Source of the DNA: Desulfobacteraceae bacterium 4572_89
GTDB taxonomy: Bacteria > Desulfobacterota > Desulfobacteria > Desulfobacterales > Desulfobacteraceae
Direction: 5' to 3'
Length of the DNA stretch: 15,509 bases
Assembly: GCA_002085465.1 (NCBI GenBank)
Contig: NBML01000086.1
Span: forward strand, 1 to 15,509
Shown in pieces: positions 1 to 7,475 of this stretch (the stretch's first letter is position 1; every line of letters starts with the position of its first letter). The position numbers and the translations under genes are program-made. The notes beneath the pieces are model-generated. The model was not told where the DNA came from and did not search any database. It saw only the letters and a program-made list of their open reading frames with translations.

Positions 1-1737
1 CTTATTTTTTATTTTGTCCTGGATCTCATCATAGGCTGCAACGGCATGGGTATAGTCTTGTTCAAAGACAGATTCCTTTTTTTTATTTTCCAGAAAAATG
101 CCATATTGATCCAATTCCCGTTCCTGGGATTTTGCCTTCTTGTCAATGGCATCCCTTTCTTTTTCCCTTTGCTGATAATTCAGGGCAATATGCAGATTGC
201 TCTTAAGCTGGTGCAAATCCTCAAGTGCATGGTCAAGGTTATCCAAAATCTGCTCATAGTTGAAATAATCATCCAGATTTACAGAATCAAGCCCGGCCAG
301 ATTGATCAAAACTCTTCCATCGTTGTAAAACCCGTTTTCACAATGGGATAGAATTGTTTTTAATCCATTGACAAGGGCTTTTTCATCATGGACATTGAGA
401 TCCCCCCCATTTACTTCAAAGGAGGTAAAGATCTGATTGTTAATGAGCTTCATGAGAATCTGGATATCAGATTCATTAAAATGATCTTTGATCAGAAAAA
501 GAAGGTTCGACTTATTATGGGCCAATTGGGATTTCAGCTTATTGATCTGTTTTTCACTGGCTTGAATTTTCTGTTCCAGCCTTTTAACAGAATCAACACT
601 GGATCTGCCCAGCTCAATGGTAATCTGGTCCCTTTGTTTTTCCAGGGAAAGTAATTGTTTACGACATTCTTCCATGGAAGGAAAAAGCTTGAATTGAATG
701 GCCTGTTTTTCCAAATTTTTTTTCCAGTCATTCAGGTCTTCTTTCTTTTTAAAAAGTATCCTGGACTCTTCCCCCAACCGGGAATTTTCCTCTTCAATTT
801 TCCTGATTTTATTTTCAAGTTCCCCGAATTCAGAAGTTAAAGTCTTAATGTCTGCTTTTTTCTGATCCCGTTCTTTTTGGTACCTGTGCTCGATATTTTG
901 ATAGGCTGTAGATAAAAACTGATAAATCTCATCCCATTCTGCTTTCAGGGCTGCAAGAGCTTCCACCTCATCTGAAATATTTTCTGCAACCCTGATCTTA
1001 TTTCGTTCCTGTTCAAAGGATAGATTATAGTCTTTATACTCGGTCATAAAATCGCCGGAAACAGTTTCCCAGCTCGGCAAAAGCGCATTGATCAAAAACA
1101 TTTTCACCTCTTCCATATTAAAATTGTTCATATGGAGGAGATTTTTAAAAATACTCATGAACAAACGATAATTTTTATCTGTAAGACTTTTGAGCCTGAA
1201 AAGCCCGATGGAAAATTTTTCATTCCCGTTAAGAGTGATCTCTTTGCCGATAAGGGCATCCTGCATCTGTTTGGGTCGAAGTTTTTTCACCCAGATATCT
1301 TTCAATCCCAGGTGACGTTCAAGTTCTTTCAGGGTCCGCACGGATTTTTTATTTTCCCCTTCCTGATCATCCACTAAAAAATCAGACAAGGTAAAATTTT
1401 TCTTAAAGGCAAACAATTGGTATTCATATCCTGCAAGCTGGCCCCTGCCGGCAGCTCCCAGCACATACATGCCCGTGTCCGTTAAAATTTCAGAAAGCAC
1501 ATAACTGTTTTCATAGGGGAAATAATATTTAAGTGTTTCTTTATCATCCTTTGGGAATACCATATCCCTCCGGTTGCAGAGAAAAGGAAATTGCAGGGCA
1601 TTAATGGCAGTTGATTTTCCAACGTTGTTGGTGGCGGAAATGGACAAAGGTCTGTCAAGGGGAAAATCCCCCAAGGAAAAACTTTCTGTATTCAGGAGAA
1701 CCAGTCTCCGGATGCCAAAGTGAATTTTATTCTCCAA
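1..1737 (-). CDS. jetC: JetC: MukB/SMC-like ATPase of a Wadjet system (3' end outside window)
   Basis: One uninterrupted minus-strand frame runs from about 1743 to the left edge, giving 579 residues of a longer protein. The N-terminus holds an ABC-type head: a P-loop ATNNVGKS at about residues 35-42, followed by AINALQFPF, typical of SMC/MukB-like proteins. From roughly residue 260 onward the sequence is rich in Lys, Glu and Gln heptad-like stretches, as expected for a long coiled-coil arm. In the family, JetC dimerises and works with JetA and JetB as a DNA-loop-extruding condensin. No ATG fits. The ATG at 1750 hits a stop after seven codons, so I chose TTG at 1737 with GGAG (1748-1745) 7 nt upstream. 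TTG at 1743, overlapping the jetB stop, is the alternative. The Walker B and signature regions and jetD lie beyond the window. A housekeeping MksB-type condensin is a less likely alternative. Confidence 0.85.
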   Translation of the reverse strand, partial: MENKIHFGIRRLVLLNTESFSLGDFPLDRPLSISATNNVGKSTAINALQFPFLCNRRDMVFPKDDKETLKYYFPYENSYVLSEILTDTGMYVLGAAGRGQLAGYEYQLFAFKKNFTLSDFLVDDQEGENKKSVRTLKELERHLGLKDIWVKKLRPKQMQDALIGKEITLNGNEKFSIGLFRLKSLTDKNYRLFMSIFKNLLHMNNFNMEEVKMFLINALLPSWETVSGDFMTEYKDYNLSFEQERNKIRVAENISDEVEALAALKAEWDEIYQFLSTAYQNIEHRYQKERDQKKADIKTLTSEFGELENKIRKIEEENSRLGEESRILFKKKEDLNDWKKNLEKQAIQFKLFPSMEECRKQLLSLEKQRDQITIELGRSSVDSVKRLEQKIQASEKQINKLKSQLAHNKSNLLFLIKDHFNESDIQILMKLINNQIFTSFEVNGGDLNVHDEKALVNGLKTILSHCENGFYNDGRVLINLAGLDSVNLDDYFNYEQILDNLDHALEDLHQLKSNLHIALNYQQREKERDAIDKKAKSQERELDQYGIFLENKKKESVFEQDYTHAVAAYDEIQDKIKNK

Positions 1738-1739
1738 TT

Positions 1740-2315
1740 TCAATCTCCATTGTTTTCCCCTGCCTCAAAAGTATGGGTTTTAAGGGGTTCTTTAAATTCT
1801 GCAAACAGAGTTGTAAATCTGGATACAGATTTCTTAAACAGGATCAGATAATTGTCCCTGAATTCCAGAAACCCATATTTTTGAAGTCTCTGGACCAGTT
1901 TTAAAAGGTCTGATTCCCGGGTAATGTTAACCTTTTCCAGTATTTTCCTGTACTGATCCTGCTTTAGGTGGGGCAGATCCTTTACCTGGAAATACTCTTC
2001 CGTAATGGCTGAAATTGGATCTTTTCCCTGGTCTGCAAGAAAATCATAGAGAATGGCCATGAAAAGCGTGAATTTTTTACTGAGCCTGTTAACAGAGGTC
2101 CTTTCTTTGTCAGGCTCAAAATAGTAGACTCCCTGGGTGCCCTGGGATAAATTGTATCCCAGGGAATTAAACAGGGATCTGTACTGGACCTCATTTTCCG
2201 TTAATTCCCTGTACAATTCCCCATCATCAATACACAGATGAAACCCCATGGAGAAATGATGAAATAATTCCTTGATTTTTCCCAAAGATACAGATTCCGG
2301 GTCCTTGCTATACAT
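1740..2315 (-). CDS. jetB: JetB: MukE-like subunit of Wadjet condensin
   Basis: 191-residue soluble protein. The N-terminal half carries the MukE/JetB-type pattern: FSMGFHLCIDDGELYRELTE followed by QYRSLFNSLGYNL and a hydrophobic VYYFEP strand (about residues 21-70), then two winged-helix-like helical segments. In Wadjet and MukBEF-type complexes this small KITE-type protein binds the kleisin and DNA. It overlaps the end of jetA by 8 bp and reaches the jetC start, so the three genes are almost certainly one translationally coupled operon. The start is ATG at 2315. No truncation or frameshift is visible. Assignment rests on the family pattern plus its position between JetA and JetC. Confidence 0.85.
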   Translation of the reverse strand: MYSKDPESVSLGKIKELFHHFSMGFHLCIDDGELYRELTENEVQYRSLFNSLGYNLSQGTQGVYYFEPDKERTSVNRLSKKFTLFMAILYDFLADQGKDPISAITEEYFQVKDLPHLKQDQYRKILEKVNITRESDLLKLVQRLQKYGFLEFRDNYLILFKKSVSRFTTLFAEFKEPLKTHTFEAGENNGD

Positions 2316-3573
2316 GTTTTACCACCTTTTTTACCACATTTTTTTCAACCCTTAGATTAAATCCCTGGATCACATGGGTTTTTGTCTGAAAGTTTTGCTG
2401 TTCCACCTTATGGACTGCAAGGCTTTTCTCGGTCATCATGAGAAGGATGATATCTAAAATTTTTCCCGTTGAAAAATCAGGATATTGGTCAATGGCCCAT
2501 TGAATGGCATTGTCTATGGGCAGATCAGATTTTATCTCATCCAGCACTGCATACCGGTTCAGGGGAGGCAGGAGTCTGGATGCCTCTGGTGATTTCTCCC
2601 CTTTATCCAGAACCAAAACAGGGGGCGCTGGATTTTCCTGAACATCCTTGAACCCGGCATAATATTTGATCAATCCCGTATCATTGCTCAACAGGGGGGA
2701 TCTTTCCTTGAAAAACCAATCCAGGGTGGCGGTCTTTTCAATGGTTTTGAAATCATTCTTCCGGGCATACTCCAGGATAATGGAGGTACTGGAGGTCACC
2801 TTTGAATTTAATCTGGCAATTTCATACAAAGGCTGTAGCAAGGCCCTTGAAAGGCTGAAGGTTTCAATGAGATTTGCCTTCATATCCACAATCATATGCT
2901 TGGCCCTGCGAATATTTTCGCGCTCAGAAATAAGGGCACCGGTTGCCTCCAGAATATCCCCTGCCCTGTCTAGGCGGACAATGACATTATCGGTATTGGA
3001 GTCAAAAGCCCCCCAGGGGTCAATCATTTTAGCCATTGGAGTAATGTAGTTCTCCCAGGTTTCAAGAACATCGGCATAGCGCTGTTTCAAAGGAATGATC
3101 GTACTTATTTTTTTGGATTCCCCTACAATATTCTGGATGGCTTTGTAATTGTGAAGGGCCTGGCGTTTGACTATCTGGGTCTGTTTGTTGATCTTTTTGA
3201 TACCCCGGATCATTTGATCCAGATCCCTGTCCTCAACAGCAGCCAGCAGGCCAGCGCTCAATTTATCAAACTGATCCAGATGGACCAGGATACTTTCGGA
3301 AAGGCCCAGCTGCTGCTCGTCTAAAAGATGCTCAACAATCTGTTCCGTTAAAAACCCAAGATTATAAAGGGTCTGTCCGGTGAAAAGCCGGGTAATCACC
3401 TCATAGAATAAAAGACGTTCAATAAGAGCGGAAGAATCCCCTTTGGGTTGGTGAAACCCGATTATCTGCACCAGGGTGGCCTGGTCAATGGGGCCCTGCC
3501 TGTTTATCTCAAACAGTTCAGCTATCAGGTCCCATTTTCTGGTAATAAATGCTAAATACCCTCTTGGTTTCAT
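2308..3573 (-). CDS. jetA: JetA: MukF-like kleisin of Wadjet condensin
   Basis: 421-residue protein, first gene of the operon. The N-terminal ~75 residues read as a winged-helix region (RKWDLIAELFEINRQGPI, then a helix and TLYNLGFLTEQI). A long helical middle follows (about 80-270), then a second winged-helix-like C-terminal region (about 340-421). This is the plan of the MukF/JetA kleisins that bridge the SMC heads and recruit the MukE-like dimer. The start ATG at 3573 has AAGGA (3584-3580) 6 nt upstream. The gene order JetA-JetB-JetC matches known Wadjet loci. No clear sigma70 promoter stands out in the 200 bp upstream, although an AT-rich TAAAATATAGT stretch sits around 3600-3610 on the minus strand. 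Distinguishing Wadjet from chromosomal Mks depends on jetD, which is not visible. Confidence 0.85.
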   Translation of the reverse strand: MKPRGYLAFITRKWDLIAELFEINRQGPIDQATLVQIIGFHQPKGDSSALIERLLFYEVITRLFTGQTLYNLGFLTEQIVEHLLDEQQLGLSESILVHLDQFDKLSAGLLAAVEDRDLDQMIRGIKKINKQTQIVKRQALHNYKAIQNIVGESKKISTIIPLKQRYADVLETWENYITPMAKMIDPWGAFDSNTDNVIVRLDRAGDILEATGALISERENIRRAKHMIVDMKANLIETFSLSRALLQPLYEIARLNSKVTSSTSIILEYARKNDFKTIEKTATLDWFFKERSPLLSNDTGLIKYYAGFKDVQENPAPPVLVLDKGEKSPEASRLLPPLNRYAVLDEIKSDLPIDNAIQWAIDQYPDFSTGKILDIILLMMTEKSLAVHKVEQQNFQTKTHVIQGFNLRVEKNVVKKVVKHV

Positions 3574-3776
3574 TAAAAATCCTTGGGATCAAAACATTAC
3601 TATATTTTATGACTGAGCTTTAATGAACTGATCAATGGTCTACAATGCCTTTACCAGACAAAGAAAGCCAACAACCATGTAAATAAAATATTTATAAGAT
3701 TGTACCCTTTATGGCAATAGTAAATTGGAACAATGATCCTGATGAGGGAGTAAATTAATTGTTTGAGAATATGGAA
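3574..3776. other. Intergenic region upstream of jetABC
   Basis: About 200 bp of AT-rich sequence without a convincing ORF. It should contain the jetABC promoter on the minus strand, but I cannot pick -35/-10 boxes with confidence. Its right end (about 3750-3776) resembles the leader of the intact AlbA_2 gene near 6140-6180. Confidence 0.5.
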
Positions 3777-3872
3777 TAGAAGTAATAAATCATGTTTGAA
3801 GAAAACACTATAGAGTTTTTCAAACAAATTGTACTTATGAAAAAGTTCTGTTTTAAACTCAAACCTGTTTTG
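3777..3872 (+). pseudogene. 5' remnant of an AlbA_2-type gene (partial copy of the gene at 6184)
   Basis: From GAAGTAATAAATC through an ATG at 3792, about 95 nt align by eye with the leader and first codons of the intact gene at 6184. Shared blocks include GAAGTAATAAA, CAAATTGTACTT and TCTGTTTT, and the peptides pair KQIVL with KQIVL and FKLKPV with FELKSV. The similarity stops at about 3870, exactly where the old yellow enzyme pseudogene on the other strand ends, so the rest of this copy is gone. The + frame stays open to 4289 only because it runs antisense through the oxidoreductase remnant. The divergence (roughly two thirds identity by eye) suggests an old or horizontally separate duplicate. 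Confidence 0.7.
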
Positions 3873-4917
3873 TCAGATTCTTTTTGGAAAACTCTTGTGA
3901 TAACAGCGGGTGGGAAAGCCATTGGGAACAGCCGCCAGGCAACGGTTGCACGATACACAGGCAACCTTGTCTTTTTTATTTTCCCTGAATTTTTTAATTA
4001 TAAACGGCTCCCGGATAAAAGGGCGGCACATGGATATCAAATCGGCATCCTTGCTTGTTATTACCCGGGACATCTTATCCAGGGTTCGCATCCCACCCAC
4101 AAGGCCCAGGGGAACATCTCCTATCACCGGCTTGATTGCTCTGGCCGCTGTCAAGTTGTATCCTTCATCATGATCATACTTGCCTTTCAAACTTTGAATC
4201 ATAAGCCAGGCAACCGGCTTTTTCCAAAGCGGCATGCTTTGAACCATCTCTTTGACCGGCACCTCCCCCCTGCACATGTTCATGTATGAAAATACTGATG
4301 AGCCGCAGCTGACTTCAATCATGTCAACACCCAATTCTTTCAGCATCCCGGCGTATTCAGTCCTGTCTGCGGTTAAAAAAAGGAGACAGAAACTGATTGA
4401 TCAGATAGCCATGGGCACAATGTAGCTGAATTCCATCGGCTCCTGCCTTTACTGCCCTTCCTGCAGCTTCTGCATAGGCATCTATAGTTTCTTTAATTTC
4501 AATTTCATTCATCTGGCGGGGTTTAAAAAAATTGATAGGATCCCTGACCGCGTTACTCGCTCCCAAAGGCATCTGGCCGAGATCTGCCGGGCTGGTCTGT
4601 TGCCCGGCATGGTTAAGCTGGAAAAAAATTTTGGAACCAGATTCGTGGACCTCTTTAACCAGACTTTTCAGCCCTTCAATCATATCGTTTGAATAAATAC
4701 CAATAGGGGCCTTATATGCCCTACCCAGGGGATGGACATACATAAATCCTGGGATGATCAAACCGACGTCTCCCTGTGCCAGGAGGCGATAGCGTTTAAT
4801 CAATTCTTTTGTAACTTTGCCATCATGATCTGCCATACCTTCATAGGTAGCAGAATGAACAAAGCGATTTTTGAGCTCTACATTACCAATCATCTGTGGG
4901 GTAAACAATACGTTCAT
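3873..4917 (-). pseudogene. Old yellow enzyme-family NADH:flavin oxidoreductase, broken by internal deletion and frameshift
   Basis: The 5' part (4917-4357) encodes a good OYE N-terminal half of a TIM-barrel FMN enzyme: LFTPQMIGNVELKNRFVHSA, the active-site strand FFQLNHAGQQ, and LHCAHGYLINQFLSPFFNRR. It hits a stop just after NRRQD. The 3' part resumes in another frame (about 4370-3873) with YAGMLKELGVDMIEVSCG, the phosphate-binding region VGGMRTLDKM, SMCRPFIREP and a Cys-rich CVSCNRC. In related enzymes some 50-60 residues normally lie between these parts, so a stretch of the barrel is missing as well as the frame. That makes it a true deletion and not a single base error. The start ATG has AGAGGA upstream and follows the SnoaL-like gene by 10 nt, so it was the second gene of that operon. 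Expected activity was reduction of an activated C=C bond; the product is probably inactive. Confidence 0.85.
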
Positions 4918-4927
4918 AAAATATCCT

Positions 4928-5353
4928 CTATTTTACTTCAAATTTTTTACCGACCTGGTTGACAAAGAACTTTCCAATGCCTGTTGCTGCCTGTTCCAGG
5001 GTTGAAAACCTGTCATACACGGTTCTCATGGCCTTGACCTTGTCATTTTTATCAAATTCCCAGGCACACATGGCACACAATTCCACATCCCGGCCTTCAA
5101 CCCTGGCATTTATCTTGTGTTCATAAAAGGCTTTTTTATCTGATATGATAATGTCATTGCCTGCATGATGCGCTGTCCATGACATGGTCCGGTTCTGCCA
5201 GTCCAGAAAATTCCTGATCTGTTCCTTGCCAGTAAAGGTCCCAAAAGGTGTGGTCCACGATCCTTCTTCAGTAAAATAGTCTGCTGCTTTTTCTAATTCA
5301 CCATCCTGCATGGATTTGAGACAGTCTCTCATGAGTTGATCAATGTTTGACAT
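4928..5353 (-). CDS. SnoaL-like / NTF2-fold protein
   Basis: 141-residue protein with the signature of the SnoaL-like NTF2 superfamily: an N-terminal helix pair (LMRDCLKSMQDGELEKAADYF), then WTTPFGTFTGKEQIRNFLDW, and alternating beta strands ending in a helix (residues ~75-130). Members are small cone-shaped enzymes or binding proteins (polyketide cyclases, limonene-epoxide-hydrolase-like, ketosteroid-isomerase-like), so the substrate cannot be stated. The ATG at 5353 has a strong AAGGAGG Shine-Dalgarno upstream. It sits immediately before the broken oxidoreductase gene and probably formed a two-gene catabolic operon with it. The frame itself is intact, but its partner is lost, so its role may be vestigial. 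Confidence 0.75.
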   Translation of the reverse strand: MSNIDQLMRDCLKSMQDGELEKAADYFTEEGSWTTPFGTFTGKEQIRNFLDWQNRTMSWTAHHAGNDIIISDKKAFYEHKINARVEGRDVELCAMCAWEFDKNDKVKAMRTVYDRFSTLEQAATGIGKFFVNQVGKKFEVK

Positions 5354-5636
5354 TTTATTCCTCCTTATTATTTACGATTATTGCATAGCAACATTAGGAT
5401 TCATTGACCAGAAATAAAGCAGCATGAGATGCAGTGGTAGAGATATTGACAGAGTCAATCTGATTTTAAATTACAATGGGGGGATTCAAATTTTAGAAAT
5501 TAGTTCTTCCTACCAAATACAGGAAAAGGTGTCAATATAGAAATTAAAAAACTATACGGCGAAATTTATGCCTTTTCACGCATCTTTGGTTAAAATGACA
5601 TGGGCAATAAAGTATCAGCATGTAAAGCCATCTGCA
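5354..5636. other. Intergenic region upstream of the SnoaL-like gene
   Basis: About 280 bp with no convincing gene. It contains a perfect 6+3+6 palindrome ATTGACAGAGTCAAT at 5445-5459, a candidate operator about 90 bp upstream of the SnoaL start. A short open + stretch around 5510-5580 has protein-like composition but no start codon and no recognised homology. Confidence 0.4.
5445..5459. promoter_or_regulatory. Palindrome, candidate operator upstream of SnoaL-like gene
   Basis: The sequence ATTGAC-AGA-GTCAAT is a perfect inverted repeat of 6-bp arms. It lies upstream of the minus-strand SnoaL-OYE operon, where a repressor could act. No repressor gene lies next to it, so the function is a guess. 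Confidence 0.3.
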
Positions 5637-5769
5637 TTATTGGGGTTGGTGAATACTGCCCTCTGTCTTAAGCCCTTCAAAAGAATTCTGCCGCATCACC
5701 TCATAACTGAGGATTGCCACGGTATTGGCCAGGCTTAAGGACCTTGTCTAAGGTATTTCAGGTTCCAAT
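5637..5769 (-). pseudogene. trmL remnant with the middle of the gene deleted
   Basis: Minus-strand reading gives LEPEIP, a stop, and then TRSLSLANTVAILSYEVMRQ and NSFEGLK. These are residues ~9-14 joined to ~128-155 of the intact TrmL encoded at 7961-7476. The block 5673-5748 matches 7503-7578 over 76 bp with two mismatches, and 5751-5769 matches 7920-7938 exactly. About 112 codons are missing between the two blocks. The tail after GLK differs from the intact gene (KTEGSIHQPQ then stop). Both the SAM-binding core and the start are gone, so it cannot work. The 5' junction is fused to the transposase fragment at about 5769. Confidence 0.9.
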
Positions 5770-5929
5770 GTTTGAGGATAATTTTTCCATTACCATTGCA
5801 GAACAAGACCATATGATCTTTTTTTGCATAATCCATTGGGACACACATCACTTTGGCTCTATCTTTTGCCATTTCGAATAAGGTAAGGATTTCTTGACTT
5901 TGGTTCTGAAAAATGTTTTTCTTTTTCAT
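5735..5929 (-). pseudogene. 5' fragment of an IS110-like transposase
   Basis: The ATG at 5929 is preceded by AAGGAG (5942-5937) with 7-nt spacing, so this is a genuine gene start. The first ~52 residues (MKKKNIFQNQSQEILTLFE, then VMCVPMDYAKKDHMVLFCNG) resemble the N-terminus of IS110-family DEDD transposases, with Asp of VPMDYAKK as the first catalytic acid. This identification is from memory of the family. The frame then runs into the trmL remnant (HWNLKYLRQ is trmL sequence in the wrong frame) and stops at 5735. The rest of the transposase (RuvC-like remainder, Tnp domain with catalytic Ser) is absent. It marks a deletion or insertion scar of a mobile element. Confidence 0.55.
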
Positions 5930-6072
5930 AGTGAAGCTCCTTATAACCTGAAGCTCACGCGTAAAATTTCACTGCTTTATTGCAGATGAATCTTTAAAAC
6001 ATACCACTATTTTAGATGGTACATTGTATTTATGGGGAGCTTCACCTTTTTTGAAAAAAAATGAAACTATTT
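5930..6072. other. Non-coding region 5' of the transposase fragment with inverted repeat
   Basis: GTGAAGCTCC at 5931-5940 and GGAGCTTCAC at 6036-6045 form a perfect 10-bp inverted repeat. A second TGAAGCTC copy sits at 5949-5956. On the minus-strand transcript the upstream arm would pair with the Shine-Dalgarno of the transposase fragment. If the element is IS110-type, this is where the non-coding left end and its bridge RNA would be expected. Confidence 0.45.
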
Positions 6073-6156
6073 ACCCCAGAATAATTGAGCCATGAATGTG
6101 TGTGAGCGAACTTGAAAAACTCTTACACATTCACAACATCAATTATTCTGAAAGGT
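6073..6156. repeat. 84-nt extended hairpin upstream of the AlbA_2 gene
   Basis: Nested inverted repeats. The outer arms are CAGAATAATTGA (6077-6088) and TCAATTATTCTG (6139-6150), perfect over 12 bp. The inner arms are TGAATGTGTGTGAG (6093-6106) and CTCTTACACATTCA (6120-6133), 14 positions with one mismatch and one G-U pair, closing a 13-nt loop. ACC/GGT at 6073-6075 and 6154-6156 may extend the base. No T-tract follows on either strand, so it is not an obvious terminator. It could be a structured leader RNA, a cruciform site or a miniature mobile element. Confidence 0.7.
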
Positions 6157-6183
6157 ACCAGTCTGGAGGAGAAGTAATAAAAT

Positions 6184-7443
6184 ATGTTGGGACAAGATTC
6201 TTCAGATCTTTTGAAGCAAATTGTACTTGGAGAAGATTCTGTTTTTGAACTCAAATCTGTTGAGTTCAAAGGGAATAAAATTACGGGTCCGCACCAAAAC
6301 AGCATGGCAGACGAAATGGCTGCCATGGCCAATACCCATACCGGTGTCATTGTGCTGGGTGTGGATGATAAATCAAAAACCATTATCGGCATTCAAAAGA
6401 AGAAGCTGGATATTGTTGAAACCTGGCTGAGAAATATCTGCAATGATAAGATCGAACCGCCTTTGGATTGTATTATCCAGAAAGTTCCTATGGTATTGAC
6501 GGATGGAACAGAAAAAATAATTATCCGTATTGATATTCCAAGAAGCCTGTTTGTACATCAGAGTCCTGGTGGATATTTTCGTCGAATAGGCAGTTCTAAA
6601 CGTCAGATGAAACCCGATTTTCTGGCCCGCCTTTTCCAACAAAGAAGTCAAACCCGATTAATCCGTTTTGATGAACAAGTCGTGCCCCAGGCCACGGTTG
6701 ATGACCTTAATCCAAAATTGTGGAATCGCTTCCGGACAATCATTTCACCAAAGAATGATCAGGAATTTCTGGAAAAGATGAAAATGATTGCTAAGGAAGA
6801 AAACAATACTTTCAAACCAACCATCAGCGGTATTTTAATGGCCTGCGATACACCGGAATCTTTTATAAACTCTGCTTTTATCCAGGCTGTCTGTTATCGG
6901 GGGACTGAACGAAATGCCTCTTATCAGTTGGATGCCAAAGATATAACCGGGCCTTTGGATGTTCAAATTCGAGATGCCTGCAAATTTATTGACCGAAATA
7001 TGCGTGTCTATGCTATCAAAGCTCCGAATCGAGTTGAAACCCCACAGTTTTCTTTAAATGCTGTGTTTGAAGCAGTTGTAAACGCTGTGGCCCATCGAGA
7101 TTATTCTATTTATGGTTCAAAGGTCAGATTGCACCTTTTTTCTGATCGCCTGGAAATTTTCTCTCCAGGGTCAATCCCGAATACCCTTACTGTTGAAAGT
7201 TTATCCGAACGTCAGTCTGCCAGAAATGAATTGCTCAGTTCCATATTGGCCAGGTGCTCCATGAATGTGAATGCCATTGGTAGCCTTCGCAGTTTTATTA
7301 TGGATAAACGGGGAGAAGGGGTCCCAATAATCCTTTCCGAAAGTGAAGCTCTCTCAGGAAAAAGACCGGAATATCGTCTCCTGGATGATGCCGAACTTAT
7401 GTTAACTATTTTTGCTGCAATTCCACCTTTTGATGATTTTTAG
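6184..7443 (+). CDS. AlbA_2 (Schlafen-type) / HATPase-domain protein, COG2865-like
   Basis: 419 residues. The N-terminal AlbA_2 domain (about 18-150) has FELKSVEFKG, an MADEMAAMANTHTG helix and GVIVLGVDD, then YFRRIGSSKRQM. After a linker region (160-270), a GHKL/HATPase-like C-terminal domain shows EAVVNAVAHRDYS (295-307) and SDRLEIFSPGSIP (319-331), and later GEGVPIIL. Proteins of this architecture are annotated as predicted transcriptional regulators or putative DNA/RNA-binding ATPases, and are common in mobile and defence regions; their biochemistry is poorly defined. The start ATG at 6184 lies 12 nt after AGGAG. An 84-nt hairpin sits just upstream and may control it. It converges on trmL with a 32-bp gap. 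A partial, diverged copy of its 5' end lies at 3777-3872. Confidence 0.8.
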   Translation: MLGQDSSDLLKQIVLGEDSVFELKSVEFKGNKITGPHQNSMADEMAAMANTHTGVIVLGVDDKSKTIIGIQKKKLDIVETWLRNICNDKIEPPLDCIIQKVPMVLTDGTEKIIIRIDIPRSLFVHQSPGGYFRRIGSSKRQMKPDFLARLFQQRSQTRLIRFDEQVVPQATVDDLNPKLWNRFRTIISPKNDQEFLEKMKMIAKEENNTFKPTISGILMACDTPESFINSAFIQAVCYRGTERNASYQLDAKDITGPLDVQIRDACKFIDRNMRVYAIKAPNRVETPQFSLNAVFEAVVNAVAHRDYSIYGSKVRLHLFSDRLEIFSPGSIPNTLTVESLSERQSARNELLSSILARCSMNVNAIGSLRSFIMDKRGEGVPIILSESEALSGKRPEYRLLDDAELMLTIFAAIPPFDDF

Positions 7444-7475
7444 CCTTGAGTAGAGGTAATAAATCATCACTGTAA

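Noticed and set aside
46..840. Several + strand open frames in the first 840 bp
   Set aside because: They are shadows of the continuous jetC frame on the minus strand and are dominated by Phe/Leu/Ile from antisense Lys/Glu codons.
3792..4289. 165-codon + strand frame as a real gene
   Set aside because: Only its first ~27 codons match the AlbA_2-type gene. The remainder is antisense to the old yellow enzyme remnant.
5390..5403. 14-bp identity AACATTAGGATTCA shared with 15151-15164, a possible attachment-site pair
   Set aside because: One 14-bp match is expected by chance in a window this long, and neither copy lies at a gene end or element boundary.
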